Notes under the pieces: model-generated
The model's input: only the letters and a program-made list of their open reading frames with translations
Told to the model about the DNA's origin: nothing
Database searches by the model: none
Assembly (NCBI GenBank): GCA_950022655.1
Contig: OX465584.1
Coordinates: 65,286,722 to 65,350,721, forward strand
Source: Alentia gelatinosa
Taxonomy: Eukaryota > Annelida > Polychaeta > Phyllodocida > Polynoidae
Reading direction: 5' to 3'
DNA length: 64,000 bases
In this document: in pieces, positions 9,481 through 21,070 of the stretch
Layout of the letters: the number at the start of each line of letters is the position of its first letter
How positions within the stretch are numbered: the first letter of the stretch is position 1
Translations under genes and position numbers: made by a program

Positions 9481-10729
9481 CTCAATCAAGCTATGGCGTA
9501 GGGAATCCAAATTGGTAATCTGCGATGGTGGTGAGGTTTCCCGTGGTAGGAATGAAATCAGCAGGTAGTCTAACAGCAAGGATATCCCGTAGAACAATGT
9601 AACGAATAGGCAGTGTAATGTCCCGTATATATACCAAACATGTACCTTGTTGGATGGTAAAGAATCAACGGGTTGAGACATAAATTAAATCGACTCTAGT
9701 GTGTTGTAATTAATCTAATACCGATTAAAAAGGGATTATAGTAATCGGATAAACACCCTTCCTGATTATTCTATAAACCTTAAACTGATACTACAATGTA
9801 TGGAATATATGGAGATCCACACCGTGAGAATTGGTAATTTTTTCCGGTACCTCTACAATGGCGAGTAATTTTTACCAGTGTGTTAATGATAATGGTAAAA
9901 AAATCCTATTGACTGTATACTAGTACAACACATCTCACCGAAAAAAAATGAAACGTTTCTCAGGCAGAGGGTAAAATTACCATACATCTCTATGAGCTGT
10001 ATCAATATCATCAGAATGCGTCACTGTTTACATGTCACCCACTTGAGGTTTGAAGCTGTGTAGGTAGCCTGTATATGCCGGTCTCGGCTATACATTAAAA
10101 GGGTTTGTAACTTTATGTAACATGTCCTTTAAAGACTGAATACCTAAACCTCCTTAATTAAAATTGGTGTTAGAGGTGTATACATTATCAGGTAATGTCT
10201 ACATTTAGGTAATGTGATCTTGACTATGTTAAGGTTACATCTGAAATAATGAGTAGGGGGTAACTGGATAGTTAAAAATCTAAATCATGAAATAATGAAA
10301 TATAATTCATGAGTAGTTTGAATTGAATTGAATATTTAACTTTCTATTGAGGAATAATTTAAATACATGTTCAGGAGGCATGTTAAATATTGACATCGTT
10401 GTCGGTGTTAATGTCAGTGTCAACACCACTATCATTACCACATTTAGAGATCAGTGATAATCAATGACTATCTACTGCTACAAATGAATGAGTGTGTATT
10501 GCAGGCAGCTACCGCGAGCGGTCGGGTACACATGTGTCAGATGAAAGGCGATCTTATCAAGATGTCACCGGATAGTGTCACCATCTCCTGTATCGCTACC
10601 GCCTCGCTGACACCAGGTTTAGTGACACCCCTTTCCTCTTTGATTAGTATAAGGAAGATGTCATTAATCTTATTGACTCAGAATACTGAGGACATCGGTA
10701 AGATCAAGTCAGTCATCTCTATAACAGTC
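9481..10729. promoter_or_regulatory. Divergent intergenic region between the two genes
   Basis: About 1.2 kb separates the probable 5' exon of the minus-strand gene from the first credible ATG of the LRR gene on the plus strand. The two genes are head to head, so promoters of both must lie here. No unambiguous TATA box or CpG island is visible. A weak inverted patch of (T)GGTAATTTTT / GGTAAAATTACC lies at 9830-9980. Confidence 0.35.
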
Positions 10730-11718
10730 ATGAGGTCAACCTTCATACTAGCCGTCTTTGCTATATCACTCCTGCAGATTGAAGCCTTACTGAAATGCGG
10801 ACCTGGTAGAAGATGTGTCTGTTACCCATCACGTGGAGTGGTTTCATGCACGAACATTGGATTATACAGCATGCCCGATGTCCGTCACGGAAAATCCACC
10901 GGGTATCCTGTACTTGACCTTCGCGGTAACAATATCAGGACTATAGGTGATTTCCCTACGGATAGATTCACCAGAATAGACCTCAGAAGGAATCCTATAG
11001 CTGATTCGTGTTCAAGTCTACCAAGAAGCGTGATAGACACTGACCAATGTAAGAGGATAACTTCGTCGATCGATGAACCTGAAACACCTATGCAAATAGA
11101 CACTAACACGGATAGTGAAGATCTCATGGATGACAATACATCTATCGGAAAGGCTCTAGACAATGTTGAAGTCGTGGTTCATGAAAATACAGTTAAAGTC
11201 AGGGATAACACTGTCGGAAATAAGGATAAAACTGTTAAACCAAACACCGTGGAGGGCGATTCTAACGTGAAGGGTGTTGATAAAGTGGATAACAGATCCG
11301 GTCGAATGATGGTTGTCGTGGTCAGCGCAACCGGTGCCGGAGGGTTGGGTGTAGTATTTGCCATTATCATAAGTTTATTAATCCATCTTGACCGGAAAGG
11401 AATATTAATCAAATGTTGTGACCGTGTATGTGGAAAATGTTTTTCTGACAATACATCTACGGATAACGTCAATACACCTGGATCATCAAACAACAGTGGA
11501 TTGGATATCGAGTCCAGCAATGTCGATGATATATCAGGACTTGATCATGACAGTGAGACCTCAACAACACGTGTAAAACATGTAGTGCCTCCAACAGAAC
11601 CGTGTGAGTCCTTCCATAAAGAAGATACCGGACTCACGGTACAGCTTCCTGAAAAGGATGATGCCTCCACAGAAAATGAAGAGGAAAATGATCGGTGTAC
11701 CGAACCTATGGATTTGAG
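10730..11718 (+). CDS. LRR single-pass membrane protein, exon 1
   Basis: The chosen ATG begins MRSTFILAVFAISLLQIEA, a clear signal peptide; the same frame is open upstream to 10454, but that part has no signal sequence and is probably 5' UTR. Residues 23-40 hold four Cys (CGPGRRCVCYP...C), like an LRR N-terminal cap. Residues 60-90 are a minimal LRR pair (YPVLDLRGNNIRTI, FTRIDLRRNPI), and Cys94 and Cys107 form the C-terminal cap. A polar Asp/Thr/Val-rich stalk follows, then a membrane segment at about 193-219 (VVVVSATGAGGLGVVFAIII), basic residues and a cytoplasmic Cys cluster (CCDRVCGKC). The exon ends ...ATGGATTTGAG|GTAAGG; without splicing the frame meets TAA at once. Likely a cell-surface recognition or adhesion protein; the ligand is unknown. 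Confidence 0.75.
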
Positions 11719-12080
11719 GTAAGGTTATTATTAATTATCATATTATTATTAATACTGTTATGATGCCATGTAGATGATTCTTTGTAAGTGTCTATTGATA
11801 TGATACTATTATCATACTATAACTATCAATATATCTCTGTATATCATGTATTACAATTATCAGATGATTATCTATATATATATAGATTATCAGATGATTA
11901 TCTATATATATATATTAATATATATTGTTATGATATCACATTAAATAGCACCTATGTATTACTATGTATGTATGTATGTATGTTAAGAATTATCATTATA
12001 TCCTTATTATTATTGTATGTGTATGATATATGTAATGTATATATCGATATAATAGATATAATATCATATTCTCGATACAG

Positions 12081-12483
12081 TACCGAGTGTAAGACGTCGA
12101 CAGGAAAGATACCCTCAAAGCTGTGCGGTCCTGATACTGGTCCTGGTCCTGGTCCTGTACCCCGCTCCCACAAAAGGAAGAATGATAAACCTTATACAAG
12201 ACCTTCAACCTCGTCACTCCTGCCTGACTCTTCACAGATGTCCCCACACCTGATAGAACTCGACTCACTAATTCCTCCACCACCATCATCACTCCCACAA
12301 CCACTTGTACCTAGCGTGTCATCTACAGCAGTTGAGAAACCACATAACGTCGGAGTGGTGAAAGGTGTTGTAAAGTGTAGTGGATTCAAAAGACAATGTG
12401 ATGGAACACCCACAGGTTCGACACCTCCTGATAAAGTATCACACATGGAGCACGGTAATGAAGATAGTGATTCAGACCGGTGA
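12081..12483 (+). CDS. LRR single-pass membrane protein, exon 2
   Basis: The acceptor ATATTCTCGATACAG ends at 12080. Exon 1 leaves two bases (AG) and exon 2 supplies T, giving Ser and then TECKTSTGKIPSK, and the frame runs 134 codons to TGA at 12481-12483. The total is about 463 residues. This part is cytoplasmic tail: Lys/Arg-rich (RSHKRKND), Pro-rich (PPPPSSLPQPLVP) and ending in Ser-Asp repeats (EDSDSDR). No kinase, TIR or death domain is seen. Low-complexity AT microsatellites fill the 362-bp intron. Confidence 0.65.
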
Positions 12484-13380
12484 TACATCGGACTATGTGA
12501 ATAGTGATTCAGTTATGACTTTGTCTGAGCTTTAGCTTTAGTTCCATGCTGGACTATACGAACTGATATTCAAGCATGTGGTGCTGACTGATGGTATATT
12601 TCATATATAGTATATACTGTTTAACTAGTTTTACCATAGTTTAGCTTAGCTTATCTTAGCTTAGCTTAACTTAGTGAATACCGTAGAATGTGTATGGTTA
12701 GTTCACGGATTATATTACACTATATCTCACCCTATCACTGTGTACCTTATCATGTCAGTAGATCTATACTACGTCTAAAAGGCATAGTATAATCTCACTA
12801 TTTGAAGCATGGATCATTATACCTCAGTGTAGTTAATGTTATAAATTAGTGAAACCTTGAAATTTCAAACTATGTGCGTGTGTACACCTGAAATGCTAGT
12901 TGTTATCTAGCATTAGTTTAGCTTTAGCTTTTTCATACGTCTAAAAGACGATATATGATCCATATTTAAGCATGGATCGTTATCACACAGATTATTAATT
13001 GCATATAGGTGAGTTAAGAGTTAGCTAGATAGATTTAACATTTGTTATATAGATATGGAACTTTAAACCTTTTATAGATATAAATATAAGTAAGCTGATG
13101 AGTTAAATCAAACATATATACTGTATATCTTATATCTTATATCTTATCTATATAACTCAACCTTGTTGAATAGTTGGTGTTAAATCAAACACATATACGG
13201 ATATATATTATATCTTATATCTTTAAATCTATACCAGTGTCATATTTACAAGTTAATGGTAATAATATATGATAATAAAGTATCAATACTTTAACTATGA
13301 TGTTCTGTTATATTTCTATTGTTATATTGTGTATGTAATGATACAATAAGATCTGAATTCAATAGAGTACATAATATATA
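12484..13380. other. 3' flank of the LRR gene, non-coding
   Basis: AT-rich; includes a short run of TTAGCTTAGCTTA units near 12640-12672. Two stretches resembling each other (CGTCTAAAAGGCATAGTATAATC / CGTCTAAAAGACGATATATGATC with 'GCATGGATC' following) sit at about 12773-12818 and 12938-12985. No exon supported. Confidence 0.5.
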
Positions 13381-13735
13381 ACTTTATTATTATTATTATT
13401 ATTATTATACTAATAGTTGATTCATGGTAGTATATATATATATATCTATTCAATAATATTATTATATACTTTAGTATATCTAATAAAGTGTTCATACATA
13501 TACATACATATACATATATACATATACATATACATATATACATATATATACATATATATGTATACATACATACATACATACATACATACATACATACATA
13601 CATTATACATGTATGTATATATGTATACATACATACATACATTATACATGTAATATATACTAACACATAATTTCATATAAGCGTGTAAATATAATGTATG
13701 TATGTATGTATGTATGTATGTATGTATGTATTGAC
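13380..13735. repeat. Microsatellite cluster (ATT)n, (TA)n, (TACA)n, (GTAT)n
   Basis: Successive simple repeats: ATT at 13384-13408, TA at 13433-13444, ATACAT/TACA at 13495-13650 and GTAT at 13695-13730. Tyr/Ile/His-rich frames here are artefacts. Confidence 0.95.
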
Positions 13736-13839
13736 TGATTGACATTAACCCTGAACTCCGGTAGAGCGGCAGTGCGGTACAGTACAGTACATTAGGATAG
13801 TTCCCACACGATCCGCCAGGGCTGTACCACTAGATGTGA

Positions 13840-13975
13840 GCGGGATCGCTCGCGGGACTGAGGGGTTTCGAAGAGCGGTGTCAGCTATGTGGGCACCACG
13901 TGCCGCTAGCTAATTACGATCGGTAAACATGGTAAACACCGGATCGCTCGCGGGACTGAAGGGTTTCGAAGAGTC
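13840..13975. repeat. Spaced direct repeat, 33 bp x 2
   Basis: GGATCGCTCGCGGGACTGA and the following GGGTTTCGAAGAG occur at about 13842 and 13942, 100 bp apart, with one difference. The block is GC-rich relative to its surroundings. Confidence 0.8.
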
Positions 13976-14325
13976 GTGGTGGTCGAGCATACACGCTGGC
14001 TCCGGTAATTAACGTCGAATGTTTATTCACACCCTCCGCACTGACCAGCGGCTGTGTACTCGGCCGTGTTTACCCCTGCGGAGCACAATGTTTGCCCCTG
14101 CGGAGCACCACGCTCCGCTGAACGCGAACAATACCCGAGATAATCCCTTAAGGTGACCCGGCGCAGACTTCCCGGCACGGTATGCTCATAATACAAACAA
14201 CCTCGACCAAAAGACAATAGATTGGGCAATAAACAAACGAAAGAACAATCTGCGGAGCACCACGCATGACTGATTTTAAACAATTGATTCTGTGGTCTAT
14301 ACAGCTATGTATACTACTTATGTCA

Positions 14326-14615
14326 CAGGGCCCCGTTGCTCCTGTTTTTGTGGTATCGCTAGCTATAATCGGATCGCAATTTTTTTTTTACGATTACATT
14401 AACGATCCGACTGAAAAAGCGTTGCCCCCATAATATCGGATTGTATTGCTATACTTCAGCGGTATCGCTAATTTTTACGATGTGATAGCGATACAATTCA
14501 GGGGCACATATTGAATGAGACAGGGGAAGATTCATTAGTTCTTTGATTAAATACAGATGGCACTACAGACACCTTGTGTCGTGGATTGCTATTTCCTCCA
14601 GACATAAAACCTATA
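14326..14615 (-). mobile_element. Family D MITE, truncated copy
   Basis: Starts with GGGCCCCGTTGCTCC and matches the reverse of the right half of the complete copy at 14.75-15.28 kb (AGGGGAAGATTCATTAG etc.), stopping near 14615. Confidence 0.75.
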
Positions 14616-14742
14616 ATCATTCCAAATATTAAGAAAATTGACTGCTCCAATCCGCTGATATTTGACAAAAAAAATTTCCACTGTTGGTGCCACTGTTGAT
14701 GTCTGTCTAAGCATAATGTCACGAACCTACTGAAACAGGTCC
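14616..14742. mobile_element. Family E MITE fragment
   Basis: Contains CGCTGATATTTGACA-type sequence, GTTGATGTCTGTCTA and the terminus ACTGAAACAGGTCCC, matching the right half of the element at 16.98-17.34 kb. Confidence 0.7.
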
Positions 14743-14747
14743 CATGT

Positions 14748-15284
14748 CTGGGCCCCGTTGCTCCAGGATTACGACAGAGCATAGCGATCCGAGGACCAAA
14801 ATGTTGCTCCTGAAATTTTGCGGATCGTGTCGCAATCGCAAAGGCGCATCGCTGCGTAAAATACTGCTTTTTGCAATACTTTTTACGCGGACCTTCACAG
14901 CACTGCGGATCGTATCGCTGTAGGGTAAATACAGCCTTATCTTATATTTCAATTAACCATCCATGGTGGCACCACCAACCCCTGCCACTTGTCATTCTAC
15001 CTATAGGAAATAGCGATCCACAACACCAGGTGTCAGATCAGTTTTAACTGTGATGCCATCTGTATTTAATTAAAGAACTAATGAATCTTCCCCTGTCTCA
15101 TTCAATATGTGCCACTGAATTGTCGTATCGCTATCGCATCGCACGATACCGTGTGAATATAGGGATACGATCCGATATTACGGGAGCGACGCTTTTTTAG
15201 TCGGATCGTTAAAGTAATCATAAAAATAAAATTGCCGACCGATTATAGCTAGCGATACCACAAAAAGTGGAGCAACGGGGCCCA
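14748..15284. mobile_element. Family D MITE, complete copy 1
   Basis: Ends TGGGCCCCGTTGCTCC and GGAGCAACGGGGCCCA are a 16-bp perfect TIR. The interior is unusually rich in GCGATCC/GGATCG/TATCGCT words in both orientations. About 537 bp, no ORF. Relatives lie at 17.40-17.94, 18.36-18.69 and 49.86-50.42 kb. Confidence 0.85.
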
Positions 15285-15394
15285 GGCCTCGTTAGGCGCA
15301 AGTATTGAAATTTTGAGTAGAGTATATTATATAGTAGAGGTTTAGGGAATTCTGTGCCGGGGGGCAAGCGACCTTTAAAGGGCGGCAAGCGACC

Positions 15395-15845
15395 TTTAAA
15401 GTGTGTAATAACAGGTGCAGGAGGGGTCCCTCACGTAATAACAGGTGCAGGAGGGGTCCCTCGCATAATAACAGGTGCAGGAGGGGTCCCTTGCGTAATA
15501 ACAGGTGCAGGAGGGGTCCGTCACATAATAACAGGTGCAGGAGGGGTCCCTCACGTAATAACAGGTGCAGGAGGGGTCCCTCACATAATAACAGGTGCAG
15601 GAGGGGTCCCTCACGTAATAACAAGTGCAATAGGGGTCCGTCACATAAAAACAGGTGCAGGAGGGGTCCCTCACGTAATAACAGGTGCAAGAGGGGTCCC
15701 TCACGTAATAACATGTGCAGGAGGGGTCCCTCACATAATAACAGGTGCAGGAGGGGTCCCTCACGTAATAACAAGTGCAATAGGGGTCCCTCACATAATA
15801 ACAAGTGTAGGAGGGGTCCCTCACGTAATAGCAGGTGCAGGAAAA
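15395..15845. repeat. 30-bp minisatellite, about 15 copies
   Basis: Unit CACGTAATAACAGGTGCAGG plus AGGGGTCCCT; 30 bp is a multiple of three, so several frames stay open and give false repeat proteins (for example a 10-residue LLREGPLLHL repeat on the minus strand). No promoter, splice or conserved flank supports a gene. Confidence 0.95.
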
Positions 15846-16212
15846 TATTGAAATAAATTGTCGATGCAAATGCTACGAGATAGCCATACTCTATGACATT
15901 CATGTATAGGTTGCTGTTTAGATTGGAAAAGCTTAGATTAACAACCAAGTAATACATACACATGTGATATACTATTTAATTCGATATAGTATGACATTAT
16001 TTTATACATCGTGATTATGATTATATGTATACTTGGAGGAGTACTTGGTCCACTAAACGACCTGAGGTTAGAATCACTTGCCCGTCCTAAATATAGTTCA
16101 GACTTGTAAATATGTCAGCATCATTCTCACATCACATGCCATTAACCCTGGTGACTAATCAGTTTCCAGGATCATCTCTACCGCCCTCCCCCATCTGTTT
16201 ACAAGCGGAGAG

Positions 16213-16935
16213 TGTATGGATTCACTCTCCTACCACATTCCATGGCACCTCACTATACCAACACTACTAGATAGCTGCCCCGTGCTTCTGTGTGGAGAGT
16301 GTGCTGTTCAGTCTCCAATCAGATTCCATGGCACCTCACTATACCAACATTACCAGCTACCTGCTCTATGCCTTGTGTTTGTGTATGGAGAGTGGGTGGT
16401 TCACTCTCCTACCACATCTTATGACATGGCACAATACCAACACTACCAGCTACCTGTCCTATGCTTTGTGTTTGTGTATGGAGAGTGGGTGGTTCACTCG
16501 CCTACCACATCTTATGACATGGCACAATACCAACACTACCAGATACCTGTCCTATGCTTTGTGTTTGTGTATGGAGAGTGTGTGGTTCACCTACCATATC
16601 TAATGACATGTAACAACACCAACCCTACATTGTGTTTGTGTATGGAGAGTGTGTGGTTTACTCTCCTATCATATCTAATGACATGTAACAACACCAACAC
16701 TACATTGTGTTTGTGTATGGAGAGTGTGTGGTTCACTCTCCTACCATATCTAATGACATGAAACAATACCAACACTACATTGTGTTTGTGTGTGGAGAGT
16801 GTGTAGTTCACTCTCCTACCAAATTCCATGACATGTCACAATACTAACACTACCAGCTACCAGTCTTATGCCTTGTGTTTGTGTATGGAGATTGTGTGAT
16901 TCACTCTCCTACCATATCTTATGACGAGTTCACTA
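16213..16935. repeat. Minisatellite with 93- and about 74-bp units
   Basis: TATGGAGAGTG recurs at 16384, 16477, 16570, 16641, 16716, 16790 (variant) and 16884, giving spacings of 93, 93, 71, 75, 74 and 94. The shorter unit lacks the CCAGCTACCTGTCCTATG segment. Confidence 0.9.
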
Positions 16936-16977
16936 TCAACACTACAAACTCCCTGTCCTATATGCCTTGTGCCCCTG

Positions 16978-17341
16978 GGACCTGTTTCAGAAGTTTCGTG
17001 ACATGTCTAGATGGCGTCTGTGACACCATATGGACAGATCAACACAAGTTGCGGCACTTAGGACAAGACAGAGCCCAAACTCAGTGTGTCCGGCTTCAAA
17101 AGTATTAGACAATTTCCTGTAAGAATTAAGCAATGAAAGTTTAACAGAGTAAGCGATACATATTACCTATAAGCGTTCCAAAAATGAAGAAAATTGGTCG
17201 CTCCGATCCGCTGATATTTGACATCAACTGTGACATGCGTTTTGAAACAAGACAAAATCTTGTCCACTGTTGCTTGCACCGTTGGCGCTGCTGTTGATGT
17301 CTGTCTAGGCCTAATGTCACGAAACTACTGAAACAGGTCCC
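16978..17341. mobile_element. Family E MITE, complete copy
   Basis: Ends GGGACCTGTTTCAGAAGTTT and the inverted GAAACTACTGAAACAGGTCC. 364 bp, non-coding. The shorter relative at 23.72-24.02 kb has the same ends. Confidence 0.8.
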
Positions 17342-17404
17342 AGATTCCGTGACCCATCACATGTCCTGATACTGAATGCCTACAAAGATGATAACCTGCC
17401 AAGG

Positions 17405-17937
17405 GCCCCGTTGCTCCAGGATTACGACAGAGTTGTAGATCATAGTGATCCGAGGGCCAAAACATTGCTCCAGACATTTTGCAGGATCGTGTCACCGCGT
17501 AAAATACGGCTTTTAGCGATACTTTTTACGCGGACCTTCATAGCACTGCGGATCGTATCGCTGTAGGTTAAATGCAGCCTTGTCTTATATTTCAGATAAC
17601 GATCCATGGTGGCACCACCAACCCCTGCCCCTTGTTCTTTTACCTATAGGAAATAGCGAGCCACACCGCCAGGTGTCAGATCAGTTTTAACTATGGTGCC
17701 ATCTGTATTTAATTGAAGAACTAATGAATCTTCCCCTGTCTCATTCAATATGTGCCCCTGAATTGTTGTATCGCTATCGCATCGTAAAAAATTAGCAATA
17801 CCGTGTGAAAATAGGGATACGATCCGATATTACGGGAGCAACGCTTTTTTAGTCGGATCGCTATAGTAATTGTAAAAATAAAATTGCGATCCGATTATAA
17901 CTAGCGATACTACGAAAACAGGAGCAACAGGGCCCTG
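17405..17937. mobile_element. Family D MITE, complete copy 2
   Basis: GGGCCCCGTTGCTCC at the left and GGAGCAACAGGGCCC at the right. Interior collinear with copy 1, including TTTTTACGCGGACCTTCA and AGGGGAAGATTCATTAG-type blocks. Confidence 0.85.
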
Positions 17938-17996
17938 AGACTTTAAAAGACAAGTAGCCTGGAAGCCTGGGCTGTGTGTTCACTCACATATAAGGC

Positions 17997-18296
17997 CAGG
18001 TAACGCCCGCCATTATTTGGTGCGTTTGGCCCACCAATTTGACGCTGGATAATCCACTAGAGGGCGTCCTGAAATCTGTTTTTTTAAGATAAAATTCTAA
18101 TAACTTGTATTTTATCTTTCGAAAGGTTGATATAACTTTATTTTGTATCATTGTCCATCATAAGTATTAGTAACTTATTTGGAGAACCTCTTGAGGGAGA
18201 GAGGTTGTGCTGGTTATCCTTACCATTGCAAATCAGAGGGGAACCAGCGAAAGTTCAAGGTCGCTCACTCATTGGTCTAGCTGGGCGTTACCTGTC
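17997..18296. mobile_element. MITE-like element with TIR CAGGTAACGCCC
   Basis: CAGGTAACGCCCGCC at 17997 and GGGCGTTACCTG near 18284-18295 are a 12-bp perfect inverted pair about 300 bp apart. Single copy in the window, so membership in a family is inferred. Confidence 0.5.
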
Positions 18297-18354
18297 CCAT
18301 ATTTGATTGGGGCAGGGAACCAGTCTATATCTCAGACTGATCAGATATACTTTG

Positions 18355-18688
18355 AATGAGACAGGGGAAGATTCATTAGTTCTTTGATTAAATACAGATG
18401 GCACTACAGACACCTTGCGTCGTGGATCGCTATTTCCTATAGGTAGAATAACAAGGGGCGGGGGTTGACGGTGCCACCATGGATCGTTATTTGAAATATC
18501 AGATAAGGCTGTACTTAACCCACAGCGATACGATCCACAGTGCTGTGAAGGTCCGCATATTGTACGCGGCGATGCGCCTTTGCGATTGCAACATGATCCG
18601 CAAAATTTCAGGAGCAACGTTTAGGCCCTCGGATCGCTATTCTGCGATCTGCAGCTCTGTTGTAATCCTGGAGCAACGGGGCCCAGTG
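18355..18688 (-). mobile_element. Family D MITE, truncated copy 3
   Basis: Reverse orientation; it retains the GGAGCAACGGGGCCCA end and blocks shared with copies 1 and 2, and starts abruptly at the internal AGGGGAAGATTCATTAG block. Confidence 0.75.
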
Positions 18689-19106
18689 GAACTCAAAAGG
18701 TGGCCAGTTGAACTCACTCACAGTCCAGGCCAACTCAGCCGCAATGATGTCAGCCATGTCCGGTCACCACAGACTACGGAGTGGTGTTTACAACACAAGT
18801 TTGGTGTGTTTGGCCTCTGGTGGTCTATTTTTAGACACTGGGCACTACGTCAGCCGCCTTAACCCTTTCTTTGCAGCACCCTGTTCTCCTGCTAAGTATT
18901 ACAAATAGTCCTGCTACGGCAGGCAACTTCTTTTGGAAATCGCAATGTCACATGATTTGAGTAATCTACCTTGGTGACTGATCATATTTCGTTAAACCAA
19001 ATCAAAGGTCAATATGTCTCTTATGCTTAGTCAAAATTTCTTTGAATTCAAATAATTATCTTTTTATCTATTAAATTTTGCACGTAAATATCAATAATGA
19101 CTCTAT

Positions 19107-19655
19107 GATGCCTGGAGGCATCTTCCTGCCATAACTAGGGAAATGCCTGGAGGCATCATGTTGCCGTAGCCCGGGGAATGCCTGGAGGCATCATGTTGCC
19201 GTAGCCAAGGGAATGCCTGGAGGCATCATGTTGCCGTAACCAGGGGAATGCCTGGAGGCATCATGTTGCCGTAGCCTGGTGAATGCCTGGAGGCATCATG
19301 TTGCCGTAGCCAGAGGAATGCCTGGAGGCATCATGTTGCCGTAGCCAGGGGAATGCCTGGAGGCATCATGTTGCCGTAGCTAGGGGAATGCCTGGAGGTA
19401 TGATGTTGCCGTAGCCAGGGGAATGCCTGGAGGCATCATGCTGCCGTAGCCCGGGAAATGCCTGGAGGCATCATGCTGCCGTAGCCCGAGGAATGCCTAG
19501 AGGCATCATGTTGCCGTAGCCAGGGGAATGCCTGAGGGCATCCTGTTGCCATAGCCAGGGGAATGCCTGGAGGCATCATGTTGCCATAGCCAGGGGAATG
19601 CCTGGAGGCACCATGCTGCTGTAGCCAGGGGAATGCCTGGAGGCATCATGCTGCA
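19107..19655. repeat. 35-bp satellite with ATGCCT..AGGCAT hairpin core
   Basis: About 15-16 copies of GGAATGCCTGGAGGCATCAT + GTTGCCGTAGCCAGG. Each unit carries ATGCCT-GG-AGGCAT, a 6-bp-arm hairpin. On the reverse strand the core reads ATGCCTCCAGGCATTCCCC, as in the array at 50.5-51.1 kb. Confidence 0.95.
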
Positions 19656-19659
19656 GCTA

Positions 19660-20325
19660 AATGGTTAATGGAGTCACAGTCACCAGGTTCCCGACACTTT
19701 AAAGTTCCTGATACTGATGTCAGAGACATGGGCATGTGACATGGTTCTGGACATAAAACCGTTCTCTTTTCACAGAGTGAGTCACTATTGGGTGTTCTAG
19801 ACCATCCTACAAACTCTCACCACTAGTTTAGCTCTTTTAGAAGTACAAGTATTTGATGAATGATATAAAACACCCCAAGGAACTCTAATGTATTATTTAA
19901 GGACCAATGAATTGTGTACTAATGTCATAATATGTGCATCTATGAGTGTGTATCAATGGCATATTGTGTGTATCCATGAGAGTATATCAATTTTATGATG
20001 AGTGTATGGTTAAATGAGTGTGTATTAGTGTGATAATGTGTGCATCAATTATTGTGAATCAATTTTTTTCATTTTTTTTTTAAAGACTTTTATTTACCCT
20101 GGAGTGTACTCAGTCCGAAAGACTGGTCTTAACGTGCCTCCAGCATATGTTGTAATGTGTGCATCCATGCGTATGTATTAATGTCACAATGTGTGCTTTG
20201 TTTGCTCGTTTGTTTGGGTAGTATAACCTTCAATATCTTCTATTAGACTTACATTGGGTTTGACTGAATCTATGAGATGAATTTAGGTAGAAATCTCACC
20301 CCTACACATTTACCGACTTTACTAT
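19660..20325. other. Non-coding stretch with diverged GTGTATCAATG units
   Basis: Between 19900 and 20200 words such as GTGTGTATCAATG, TGTGCATCAATTA and GTCATAATGTG recur irregularly. A poly(T)-headed block (20070-20145, TTTTATTTACCCTGGAGTG) resembles one at 46.63 kb and may be the 3' end of a minus-strand retroposon. Confidence 0.4.
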
Positions 20326-20329
20326 TTTT

Positions 20330-20490
20330 ACTTACCACACCATATAGATACGGTATGAGAAGGATTGGCCTTTGATATAGCAGTAAATTTACCACTGCTT
20401 GGGTTGGAGGAGAAAAGTGGCCGGGTGGGACTTGAACCGACAAAGACCAACAACCGTGGGATTACGAGTCCAGTGCATTCTTGAGTGTGC
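20330..20490 (-). mobile_element. tRNA-derived SINE fragment
   Basis: On the minus strand ACTGGACTCGTAATCCCACG is followed by TTTGTCGGTTCAAGTCCCAC. GGTTCAAGTCC is a perfect pol III B box, in tRNA-like spacing after an anticodon-loop-like CTCGTAATCC. The A box is missing, so the 5' end is truncated. Confidence 0.6.
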
Positions 20491-20504
20491 ATTAATGTCA
20501 TAAT

Positions 20505-20790
20505 ATCAAGAGACATCACGAGTTTGAGTCTGAGTTTATTTATGCCACGCATTTTGTTGGCTCCGTAATGTCACTCGTCTTCGACTCGTGAAATTATGGA
20601 GCCAACAAAATGCGTGGCATAAATAAGCTCAAACTCAAACGAGTGGCGTCTAGATTTTATCCTACCCCGTTTCCATATTTGTTCAGTATCAGAAAGTAGT
20701 GGCATAAACAACACTTTATGTCACTACCCATGACATAAACAAATCCCATGTTAAGCCTATGGATTTTTTATTAGGGTAGGATAATGTATG
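20505..20790 (-). mobile_element. Double-hairpin MITE, subfamily G2, copy 1
   Basis: Reverse orientation, ending ATTAGGGTAGGATA. Its second hairpin has arms of about 50 bp (TTATTTATGCCACGCATTTT with its complement) around CACTCGTCTTCGACTCGTG. Counterpart in + orientation at 26.10-26.34 kb. Confidence 0.8.
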
Positions 20791-20814
20791 TATCAAAGTT
20801 CCAAGAGTGTGTAT

Positions 20815-21070
20815 CAAATGCAGATCGACAAATAACCTTGGAAAATAAAACTAATGTTATCCCCTTAGGGGTATATATGATGATATCTAACTGTTGTAGA
20901 AAACATATCTAACTCTAAAGGTGGGGATCACCTTGCTAATGTTTTATCTAGAGACTATATAGTTTACCTACCTTGTTGTGTGATAGAATTGAAGCAAACA
21001 AGGACATTTCCTATATAAATCAGGAAAATGTTAATAGGTCTATTCTACGTATCGGTTTAACAAATGATTC
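20815..21070. mobile_element. Family K MITE, diverged copy
   Basis: Blocks such as ATATCTAACT...GGGGATCACC and AGGACATTTCCTATATAAATC align with the interior of the family K elements at 22.8 and 52.0 kb; termini are not recognisable. Confidence 0.5.

Noticed and set aside
15395..15845. CRISPR-like array
   Set aside because: Units are directly adjacent without unique spacers, and the genome is eukaryotic.
15292..15963. 223-codon minus-strand frame with 10-residue LLREGPLLHL repeats
   Set aside because: Comes from a 30-bp minisatellite that is open in several frames at once; flanking residues are random.
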